From assembly GCA_032622095.1 (NCBI GenBank), contig CP136061.1, forward strand, positions 123,518,754-123,582,753: 64,000 nt of DNA. The letters are read 5' to 3'. Made by a program: the position numbers and the translations under genes. The number at the start of each line of letters is the position of its first letter. Position 1 is the stretch's first letter. Under the pieces are notes generated by a model, which saw only the letters and a list, made by a program, of their open reading frames with translations, did not search any database and was not told where the DNA came from. This stretch comes from Siphonodentalium dalli (lineage: Eukaryota; Mollusca; Scaphopoda; Gadilida; Siphonodentaliidae). Below are positions 11,709 to 22,780 of the stretch, one piece after another.

Positions 11709-12190
11709 TATCTTGATTAAAAATGCAGAATTAACTCATTGGAAAACAACAAATGCGTGTCGTGTGATTCTTATGTCTGTCGTTCCTAGGAACGGGGGAG
11801 ATTTTCATCGAATCATACCTCTTTTAGGGACGGGTACCATAATTTCTCTTGATTAAAAAAGCAGAATTAACTCATTGAAGAAGAAAAAAAATGCGTGTTA
11901 TGTGATTCTTATGTCTGTCATTCTTAGGAAGGGGGAGAATTTCATCGGTCAGTTTTTCCACCCTAGGGACGGGTACCATCATTTCTCTTAATTAAAAAGG
12001 CAGAATTAACTCATTAAAAAAACAAAAAATGCGTGTTGTGTGATTCTTATGTCTGTCGTTCCTAGGAAGGGGGAGATTTTCATCGGGTCAGTTTTTCCGC
12101 CCGATGTACCGTAAATCATACCTCTTTTAGGGACGGGTACCATCATTTCTCTTGATTAAAAAGGCAGAATTAACATAATTGAAAAACACA
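11709..12190 (+). repeat. Minisatellite, unit about 136-162 bp
   Basis: The landmark CTTGATTAAAAA-GCAGAATTAACTCATT recurs near 11,713, 11,849, 11,988 (as CTTAATT) and 12,150. Each unit also contains ATGCGTGTYRTGTGATTCTTA, CCTAGGAA-GGGGGAGA and GGGACGGGTACCAT. A partial unit reappears at 12,422-12,510, separated by A-rich low-complexity sequence (12,190-12,310) and a TA/TG microsatellite (12,360-12,412). Confidence 0.8.
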
Positions 12191-12842
12191 AAATTAAAGG
12201 CAGCATTGAATAACAACAAATTAAATAAAATAATTCATTAAAAAAATTAATTTAAAAATTAAAATTTAAACAATTAAAACATAAAATAAAAAAAATTTAA
12301 ATTAAAAAAATGTCATGTTTCTGACCAACCACGCCAGTGGCGGGTTAACCTGCTAGTCTACTATATATATTTGAGACTTCAGTATATATATGTGTGTGTG
12401 TATATATATACTTTATAGAATCAAGCGTGTTGTGTGATTCTTACGTACTTAGGGCTTCCTAGGAAGGGGGAGATTTTCATGGGGTCAGTTTTTCCGCCCG
12501 ATGTGATACAACCCGCCCCCAAAATTCAATTAGCGGTAATCAGTGGCTAATTAGGAGGTGTGGTGGGATTATGAGATGTTTGTTTAACGAAACTGGGTTG
12601 TTTTTTTATTATAGATTTTTATTTGATTTAACAACATGGACAACAATACATACACTGGCGCTGCATGTAGTCTAGGACCTTCAGACGTTCTGTCATAGTA
12701 CTCCTGGAACGTTTCTCTTATTTGTGGAGCCGGGAGGAAGGGAATGGCAGATCAAGAATTTCGAAGGTAGTGCCCCAGGGTTCGAACCCATGTTTAGACT
12801 GATACGCTTCCTAACTCTCGGTGAAAGGGCTTCATTTTAAGG

Positions 12843-12935
12843 ATGTCCCCGTAGCCGAGGTTGTTGGGTCGTGGATAAGATCATCACAGTCTGGGCTAGA
12901 CGAGGTTGGCGCGGGTTCGAACCCCGGCATGGATG
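12843..12935 (+). repeat. tRNA-like sequence, probable SINE head
   Basis: A-box-like TAGCCGAGGTTG and a strong B box GGGTTCGAACCCC are spaced as in a tRNA gene. No acceptor stem can be closed (start GTCCCCG does not pair with the sequence after the B box), so I call a tRNA-derived repeat head rather than a tRNA gene. Confidence 0.5.
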
Positions 12936-13439
12936 AAAATCGGGACCGGTTTTCAACAATCTTTTATCATGCAGTTCTACATTTCCCTTCAATAATCTAA
13001 TTAAAGCCCTTTGTAATCAGCGTCTCCACTGATTAAACAAATCGTTGTGTAAACACGCTTGACACGCCACAATCCACCCTCCATTAGAGGGACTTGTTGC
13101 ATTTCTATAGAGACTTGATGCAATTCGAGGGAATTGCTGCATTTACAGGGACTTTCTGCATTTAGTGTGACCGATACATCATACATATATTTTATCGCAT
13201 GTATATATGCCTATACTATAGAGAGCACGGCACCACAAGGTCTAGCTTATCTATATGAATTATTATAATCTTATACTAAGTTAAACATATAGAAGCCATA
13301 TTATCAACTCTCATTTTGTATCATCCCGTTCCTCTCCACCCCACACACATACATATACGCCCATGTTTCAATTACATTTTAACAGATAATATCATTCCAT
13401 TTAACATATTTCATTTCATCTCATTTCCCTGTAAATTCC

Positions 13440-13701
13440 CATCTCATTTTAAATGATTAATGTGAACGATATACGTAAAGTACGAATATCGTTCCGCGCA
13501 CCTGCCAGGGGAATTCTGGGATTTCATCCGGGCATTGTCACGCCGGACCATCGCTTCCATCAAAGCACATGGCGTTTACAAGACAGATGAATTAGTTTAA
13601 TTTTTAGCCCATTTTCTTCCTCAATCCACCAAGATATTCGGAAATACCTGCACCACATTTAATAATAAATTCATAGACTAGGGTCTGATTGCTTTCTCAC
13701 G
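13440..13701 (+). promoter_or_regulatory. Probable FAM120 promoter / 5' UTR
   Basis: This is a CpG-containing stretch (CGTTCCGCGCACC, CACGCCGGACC, CATCCGGGC) in otherwise CpG-poor flanks, directly before the FAM120 start codon. No TATA box is convincingly placed. An in-frame TAA at 13,666-13,668 bounds the reading frame, which supports the ATG at 13,702. The transcription start cannot be fixed from sequence alone. Confidence 0.4.
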
Positions 13702-14413
13702 ATGGGAATTAGACATTTGCAAGAGTTTTTGGAAACGCACTGCTCAAGTGCATGCGTCTCGGTTGACCTGTTGAAAATCGCCCAGGGTTTTATTCCGAAG
13801 AGGCGTGGTCGAGGTCCAGAAAAATTTTGCCTGATCCTCGATGCAGAGAGTTGCCTGGACCGCATGTATGGAGGCTATTTTTCTGACTGGGTTTGTGGTG
13901 GCCAATGGAATCGAATGACTACATTTATCAATAATTTGGTGACTGCCTGCCAAAATGCTAACATCGAGCTTGTCGTCTTCTTCAATGGAGCTCTGGAGAA
14001 CCAGAAAATGTCTGAGTGGTATGGACAGCAAGCCGACATAAAGAAGAAAGCCTTTCGCACACTGCGGCACATCAACAACAGAGGCACGCCCCCTCCAAAA
14101 GTCTGGTGGATTCCCCCTGTCATGCTATGTACTGCTCTGAGAATGGCTTTGCACCATCTCGGTGTATCTGTTGCAGTTTCAACTGAAGATCATTACCAAG
14201 AAGTGATTGGTTATACCCGAGAACATGGCTTGCAAGGAATCATTAGCCAGAATGCTGTTTATGTAATATTCGACCCCCCAAGATACTTCTCGTCCAGTAA
14301 TTTGAAGTTGACATTCAAAGGTTCCTTGGAGACAAAAGAATATGTTATGGACCAAATAGCCAAGAATCTCCAACTCAGTCCACAGAAATTTACAGTATTT
14401 GCTGCCCTTCTTG
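13702..14413 (+). CDS. FAM120: FAM120 exon 1: PIN/XPG-like domain
   Basis: Residues 1-237 and the first base of codon 238. ATG at 13,702 is followed by G in the +4 position and preceded in frame by TAA at 13,666, so no longer N-terminus is possible without a further exon. Donor is G|GTTAGT at 14,414. In this exon the acidic residues that bind metal in active FEN1/XPG nucleases are mostly replaced: D47 remains, the 'FDG' position reads FNG (N95), and the expected D-x-D near residues 182-186 reads SQNAVY. Confidence 0.95.
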
Positions 14414-17400
14414 GTTAGTTGTCAACATAGGAGCATTAAACATCTCCGATATTGTTTGTGTGAAAGAACCCCCCCCCCCCCTTTCTGTGATATACAAATC
14501 CATTATCATAGCTATGCTCGAAATAAATGACCATCCCCCCATAACAAATCGAGGTTGACCTGTGGTATTATATTACCACTGTAATACAGCAGTCGACCTT
14601 GATTTTCGATGTACGAATTAGTGATGGGCGGTTTTTAAATTTTGACTGTTTCGGTTTGGACCAAAAAGAGTTTACTCTTGTTTTTTTGGTTTTTTTTTTA
14701 AAGTACATTGCGTATACATTTATGTGTTGAAGAGAGCTCAATGTGCCAAGATTCGGTAGGTATCGTAGATCAAGTATGAAGAAATGTTGTCGAGATCAAG
14801 GGGATCGTGTGATGTTGCACCTAATTTGGGGCTAAGGCCAAAGCGAAAAATAGGCATGTTTCCACTCCCCCGCCCGCCCCACCTCAAAACCCCCCCGACG
14901 AAACTCACTTTATTTATTTTCCAAATCCCGAAAAATAAAATACGATGTATTTACTATTTCCACGTGAATTAATACTACTAGCAGGCCTGGAAATCTCAAG
15001 GCGGGCTGCCCGCCTACAGCCCGCCTAGAATTTTCCAAGGCGGGCTTTTTATAGCCCGCCTCGTCTACGATAGGACATTTATTATTTAGTTATTTTATTG
15101 TGTTTAATGAGTAAAATACTGCATCGAAATCGTAATTATATTGTACAGTGTGGGGACTGTGCGCATGCGTGACTTGACGGTAATGTCAAATGGGAATTAT
15201 AGCGGAATCAGTAAATTCCGGAACGAACTGTTTCGTAAATCTGATCTTTTGATCGATTCTCACACATTTTATGACCAAAATAAATAATTTCTCTTCATAA
15301 GATTGAGCTTACAATATATTTCACTGGATAAAATGACACATGTTTGTGGATAGTGAGAACCAAATGTCACTGTCCCAATTAAGTTCAAGCTTTCGTTCCG
15401 TTTCCGGTTCCTATCAGTGAAAATTGTATTTAGCTTGCAGCCATCTTTTATCGCTTCGATTGACAATATTTTATGTATCCACGTATTCTAGTTTACACTG
15501 TTATTCAATTATTAAAGTTCAGAAACTATTTTCTATGTCCCCAATTGCAAACACCCAGTAAATCTATAGATAGCGACTTGACCGCTGCAAGCAGCAGTCT
15601 GCGATCGACAATGGAATATGGATTACTTTGAGAGAAAAAGCAGTCAATATTCAAGTGCAAATATACTGGATTTAATATTGTTCTTGATTGTGTATTTTAC
15701 GTAAAATTACACTTTCATGGCCGGAGAATGCTTTTAATGTGGACAAACTCACCCAATTCCGTTGCATGGGTTGGACACCGACTGACAAATTGTTGAGTAC
15801 AAATACTCTTACATTTTGTTTCTTGTACATATACCAGATTATCACAACATATAAAACCATTTTATTACCATAATTACTGTGGGGGATTTTGACATTCACA
15901 ACTCTGTGGACACTTTGTTTCCACATGAAGAAAATTAATTTAAATGGAGTTATACAACATCAAAAATAGACAAACTAACGGCAGTAGTAACTCAGATAAA
16001 ATAAATCATAACTTTAAAAGTTGAGGAGGGCTATAGCCCTCCTAGGCATATCTAGGAGGGCTATTAATAGCCCTCCTGGATTTTCTAGATCGCCAGCCCT
16101 GTTTAACTACACTATTTATATTGTTATATATAGACCTCTCACATAAACAAGCATACTAAAATTGTCTCCTTATTTGGTTATTAAATCGAACCACTGACAA
16201 TAAAATTCCGTGTTGTGACCGATATAGCAACAGATTGTAAACAAAAACAAACGCGCACGTGGTTTTCAGACACACTGTAAAATGAAGCTCCATGGCGGCA
16301 TTAGGGTGATGAGTTTATGACCGCATTATTAATGTACGTCAACTAACGACATGCCCAAATATACCGGCAAAATAATGCTACACAATATTTACGCGAATGC
16401 AATCGCAAAGAATACATCTGTCCCAAAACTTCCAACGGTGTCTGAAAAGAACGGACTGTAACAACCGGATGATATAGGCCTACGGTAATTTACCGAACGG
16501 AAGCCGGAGTGTATATTTACCGGAAGATCTAAAACAATTTTGCCAACATCCGGGAAATAGTGTCAACATGTCGTCCCAAACAAGTGTCAGCAGCGTGTTG
16601 GCACTTAAGTTTTTTAAATGCATACACATGGCGCAAGGCAGAAACAAAATGACAAAGGTTCCCCACTGCAACACCTTTTTTCAAGTCTATGAAAAGAATC
16701 ACCCCAAAGGCCTTGACGCCCAATTATGTGGAAAGTTATTCTACACTGTTGTAAATATTGAAACTAGTTGTTTTATTGAATATTAATGAACATATGTACA
16801 ATTTGCACATGTAGAGTAAATACAAGGCACTGAAATTCAGTACATACATTGTTAGCCTTCACAATATAAGTTCATAAATGACATAATTATTAGAAAGATA
16901 GCACAAATATGATATTTGAATTTCCCCGCGAAAAAATAAAGTGAAAAAAATAAATTAAGTGAAAAGCCACCCCCCCGCCCCTGTTTTTTTTATGGATGGG
17001 AGTGGAAACACACCTATTTTTCGCTTTGGCCTAATGACAATTTCCCACCACGTGTGAAATCAGTAGTTCGATATATTAAGTTATTAAGGAATTACTACGT
17101 ATTGTAACTGTTATTTACCTTTAAGTATTCTGTGCATTTTGAACTACTTAATCAGTGGAAGCTGTGCATTTGTACAAAAAGACGCACAGTGGAGTAACAT
17201 CATAGTAAACGGGAATATGTTGTGGATTTGGAAAGCATAAAACACTGCAATATTAATATTTCTGTCACAAATTCTGTGTCGTAATTACTAGTAGGTCAGC
17301 AAGGCATAGTCACCTTGGGTCCTCGGCAGCACCTTCCCTTGAGTTTCCACCCTGCACAAGGCTTATTCCAGTCTGCACGTTTATTTAATTTTGAGTATTG

Positions 17401-20400
17401 CACTACTATTAGTAATTTTGGAAGACAGTTCGATTTTGTTTCCCCCCCCCCCCCCCCACACAAATCATGATTGAATGTTGTTTATAAAATCCTGTAAGTG
17501 TCAATATACTAGTATATAAATATTGTTGGCCGGGAGAAGGGTTGCCACGACTATGAGTTTTCATAATCGATAATCGACCGTTATAATCAACGGTTAGTCT
17601 ATTAATTAATCGTTCATATATGTGTCCTACATGTACCGCTATTCTCAAAGTAATTGACCAGAAAAACGGGGTGATACCCCGGTCATGACCTTGTTGATAC
17701 CGGTAATAAACGGTAGCGGTATCGAGACGGTCACGGCGGAGTTACGGTATCGGGCGGTAAGGATACTGCGGTCTGATAGCGGGCACCGCGTTAAATGTTT
17801 TGAATACCGCAGTGATTTTCATGGAACTATTTGAAGGGATGCATTTAGTGAACGTTCAGATAACGATTCAATCGCAAGGCCAAAACGAAGAATACCCGTG
17901 TTTAGGGTAACCCGCCCGCCCCTACTCAAAACCTGCCGCCAAATTCCATTTTATCGTTTTTCAAAAATTTCCTCCGACTTCATTTAATTTTTTTGCAATT
18001 AGGAAATCGCGACTACGGAATTAGCTTAAACAAGTAAACCATTTCCTTGCAAATATCGTCAATTCACGAAAAACGGAAGTGCCATCATTGTTGTTGGTAG
18101 TATATTCGTATTACCTCGTCATAGTTCGGCAAACCTCGTCGATTTCTCGAATGCGAAAACCAGAAAACACGCGATACTTGTGCCGGAATATGTATTAACT
18201 AGCAAATCGAAAGTAACCGGATATTTTGCCGATTGCACATGTCGATTGAATATGGCGGAAACACTTCCGTGTGCGGATAGATCCTGAGTTTTACTAGTAG
18301 CTATTAAACTTCACAAATGCGTTCATATGAATCAGAATAGAAACATCATGGCGCCTGTCAACTATAGCACAGATATTTTGTCGTGCGTGAACCGGTACTA
18401 CACGGATTCTGAACTGACAGAAAAGGACATAGTAATAAAATGTTGGATTAAATATAATCGACCCAAAGCTCAAAATTCCATTATTATAGTTTATCCACCT
18501 CTCACCGCATCCACCCTGAAAATTATAAGCCTGATGTAACATTGAGTCTGTATGTACCCATGCAGTAGGAGAGGTATGTGCCTGGTAGAACTTAATTTTT
18601 TCCTAGAACTATTTCTCATTAAATATTCATTAGTTCTACAGAAAGCCGGACCCGATGAATCAACATCTTCTGTGTCGCCCTGATCTGAATGCAACAGTCA
18701 TAGGGTAATCAATGCACATATATTGTTCTTGGTGCTTACTTTGTTTTACAGGTGTTAATGCCACCACCGCTTTACATATTGATTATGTTATGTACGTCAC
18801 ATTGGCGTTGCCGCATGTATGTGCCATTTCCAATGGAGGAACTCTTGTTAAATTCACCTTCTGAGTTGAATATTTCACAAAATTTCTTAGTATTCGAGTC
18901 GGTGGATAAACAAAATATCATAAGTGTCTTGTGTGGGAAATTGAAAAGTAATATGTCCACTCGTAGGATTTGGCCTGTAATATCCGAGCTTCAGCGTGAA
19001 CATAAACCGTTTAATTTCCAACACTAGACACTTATTCTATATATAATATCATTTAATATCACGCTGTATATGTACATGTCATTGAACTTCTGCAACACCA
19101 TTAAACTTATTAAAGCTACCATGACATCAAGAGATAGATTTTGATGAATCATGCAGACACATAAAGAAATCACTATTGGCAAAAGCATATCATACACATG
19201 GACAAATCACTATCGTCAATAGTAAGTAAAAAATAAAATAACTACAATAAATGAAGATTTCTTCAGTGTCCTTTGTTTTTTTCCGCGCAAATTGTCCGTT
19301 AAAATCACCGCGGTATTGCGAACCGTGACCGCATGCATCGTGGTGTCACCGTGGTATGCGCAGTGTTGAAGCGTTAATAAGCGGTATCAGTACCGCAGTA
19401 TTGGGGATACCGCGTTACCATACCGCGGTATTAACGGGGTGACACCGCGTTATAGACGGTCAATTACTTTAAGTATAGCGGTATGTTACTCCCAGGTAAA
19501 CAAGTGATAAATGCGAAATTACAATGACTACTTTACATCCAGTCTGAACACAGTTATAAACTGTCTTTCAGCAGGTTTGCATTCTGAGGCCCCCGCCTGT
19601 CATCGGCTACCTAAACTCAAATTTGCGCAGCCGGTAAACGCCCTCCTCGTTGTTATTCCCGCGGACGAGAACTTTTTATAATATATGTCAGGTCAATCAA
19701 TGTTCCCCATGAACATGCATCGTGGTGCCAATTGAAAGCGTGTAGAATTGTCGGATACATATTGAAAATATACATAGTTAGTTTTGCAGAGAATCCCATT
19801 GTGTATTGATTACGTCATCTGACATATATAGCGCTCCACTTGTTAATTACAAATTAATAGTTTATATACGTTACCACATTGGAGAATGTAATGTATGTAG
19901 CACTATATAAGTGATGACACAAACTTGTTACTGATTAACTGTCTAGTAACTTTGAATATTCCATGTCCGGCGAACTTTCTGACTTTGTGAATAATGGTGA
20001 CCGTTTTACAGTATGAAATTTGAGAAATGAAACATAGATGCTGTCTGATGCACGTCGTCCATTTTGGAAATAATGATCGCTAATTACCGATCCATAGGAA
20101 CATCAGTTCACAGTTAAACATAATTTATAAACAATGACAAGGCCGTAACACGACATCAAAGGAAGCCACTGGCCCACCACGACTGACTGTGAGAACATGT
20201 CGTACACTGAATTCTTTGAAGATGACCGCCAATCGTCGGCTGCGACATCAAAGCGGCAGCAGAAGTGGCGAGAGAACAGGCTGTCGGGTGGTAAATTGTG
20301 CTACATACACTGTTAACATTTACTCCCAGGCATGGCATTTGTGCACAGTACTGCTTACATACACAACCATACCCACCACCCCCTTGGGCGATTAGTCGAC

Positions 20401-22736
20401 GAAAGTAAATAACCGTAGACTACCGCTCCTGTCGAAGGTTAGTCGAATAATCGTGGCAAGCCTATCTGGGAGTCGCATGTTTGAGACGAAGTCTCGAGAC
20501 TTCCGAAACACCTTTGGGAACATGGATTTAAAATCTTATGACCACATGCGGCTTTATATTATGAATAAATATGTCTATCATTTGTATCCAGCATTTACAA
20601 ATACTAAGGTAAATAACTTCAGAGCTTGTATAGCTACATGGGGATAAGTGGCAACCTGCGGTCTCTGTTCTGTTAATGCTTCAGTAATTAATTTGATAAA
20701 AACATGCTCGTCTGTTGAATTTCATGACTGGCCATATGATAAACTTACGATATATGGCCGCTCTACTAGTATATACGATCTTTTATTTGCTGCACTTAGC
20801 TTTATATCCATGGAAGATCATTGGTATTTACTATTTATGATGGGAATTTAATTACTGGTATATAAGAAGCAGTAATTCCACAGCAGTACTAGACAACTAG
20901 TACCACCTTGAAACAGAACCTGTTTTCAAAAGCATATTAGGACTAGTATGTACTAGTATCCATCCCCACTCTATTTGGTCAGGTACGCATTCCATGCAAC
21001 TGGTAAAGAGGTAAAGTGCAAGACTGTATTTCGATGAAAATATCCACCCTGCACTTATATTCCAGTCCGCACTTATATTAATTCTGGTCGGTTTTTCCAC
21101 CCTGCCCTTATATTCCAGGCGGCACTTGGGAATTAAGTAAATATAAACACTTACTAGTAAAACTGTTACCAACACGACTTGTACTAGTATTTAAATTAAT
21201 CCCGCCGTGCACCCCCAACACCAATGCAACTTAATTTTGGTATGTATTGCATTCTAAAAATAGGTTGCTAACAGTGGATTCTTGGGAGATGACAAAATAT
21301 GAATGCCACAGAGAAGTTTGTTTGATCGAAAGCATTTGAATTACATCACAATACTCCCATTGATGTAGTCCAAGTCTTCTTGTACTAAAACCAGCTAAGA
21401 TATTGGTATGGCGATTTGCTGGTGTTTAGTCCAAGCCCGCCTGCATAGGCTTCTTATAACACGACTCAAGCGTTAGTGACCCGCTCAAATAAAACCACAA
21501 TTATATGAAATAAAATATCACAATTGCGACAATAAACGGATATTTTCCTCAGAAGACATGCTATTTGATCTGAAACCCACATCAGTTGTGATTTGAACAC
21601 GGTAATTTAATGTGAAAAGAGACATTTAATGCAATGTTTACATAATTTTAAAAGTATGCGAACTCAGTTGACCTTGCGAACTGCGTTCGGCATTTTCCGG
21701 GGAAAATATTCCGTAAATTTTCGATCAACCACGCACGATGAATTCTCTATTGTAATCGTAATTGTAAGTGTCAATAAATAAATAAATTCGTAGATTAATT
21801 AAATATTGAAGATATAAATGTAATACATTAAATAAATTGCGGGAATTACAACCATCTCACAGTTTAAAACAGTGTAAGCACTACGAGCATTAGAATAATA
21901 TGGGGACTGCCATTTTGTTTGTATAGCCAGAACAAACTCCGGAATGTGCCGGAGTTCTTCCGTACGACTTCGGATTTCGGTTAAAACGTAAACAAAATAT
22001 ACAGCGATGTCACAAAATGCGATGTCGGTGATAATCAACCGGAATATTCTATGCGTAATTTAACATGAAAGTTAGATTATTATACACCATTATGACCATA
22101 AGATGTCACTCTTTCCGATGTATTTAGCATCATGTATTGATTTTTTAGGTAAATCGAGTAAAATACACCACAAATTCCCGCCACAGATCCTGGGCGTAAG
22201 TCGTGTTATAAGAAGCCTATGCAGGCGGGCTTGGACTAAACACCAGCAAATAGCCATACCAATATCTTAGCTGGTTTTAGTACAAGAAGACTTGGACTAC
22301 CATTGATGCTGGCTGATAAATATTTGTCTCCTGAATAGAATAAAATTTAGACATAAGTTCATAGATGTGTTCATGTTTGCTGGGTGTATTAAATTGTTAT
22401 TTAATCAGGCGTCTCTCATTGAAGCATGCAAAATAGCGCCAAACATCCTTTTTTGTCAGCATGTTCACACGACTGTTGAAAAAGAACAAAAACTGTCACT
22501 TACGATAATGATAACACATTCCGACACATTATTGATCATAGAGGCCGATAATTTGACAACATTGTACAAGGAGATATAAGCGTAAAAAAAACATGCATCG
22601 ATTAGGACTGAATCACGTCAATTGGTTACGGTTGGTATTGTTTCAAACTGAAACCGATTTGTTTTCTCTGTTAACCGCCCATCACTAGTACGAATCGATC
22701 ATCTATATAGCTATGCTCGAATTAAACGACCACCAC

Positions 22737-22780
<44 letters not shown>

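Larger units (their letters stand above)
14619..22687. mobile_element. Outer hAT element, 8.07 kb, intron 1
   Basis: The ends TAGTGATGGGCGG and CCGCCCATCACTA are flanked by the perfect 8-bp duplication GTACGAAT (14,611-14,618 and 22,688-22,695), diagnostic for hAT. Subtracting the nested insertions listed below leaves about 2 kb of its own sequence in four blocks (14,619-14,835; 17,032-17,536; 20,465-21,365; 22,300-22,687). No transposase is recognisable in them. Confidence 0.85.

Noticed and set aside
11709-12190. CRISPR-like array
   Set aside because: The whole ~140-bp unit repeats, with no short repeat/unique spacer pattern; the setting is a eukaryotic genome.
12777-12792. Possible tRNA B box GGGTTCGAACCCA
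   Set aside because: No A box or closing stem upstream at tRNA spacing.
12843-12935. Functional tRNA gene
   Set aside because: A and B boxes are present but the acceptor stem cannot pair; annotated as tRNA-like repeat head instead.
13744-14373. Three minus-strand frames opposite FAM120 exon 1
   Set aside because: They mirror a coding exon with clear homology on the plus strand and show no motifs of their own.
16480-16786. Overlapping frames on both strands near 16.5 kb
   Set aside because: Located inside the Harbinger-like element, no transposase motif, mutual overlap on both strands.
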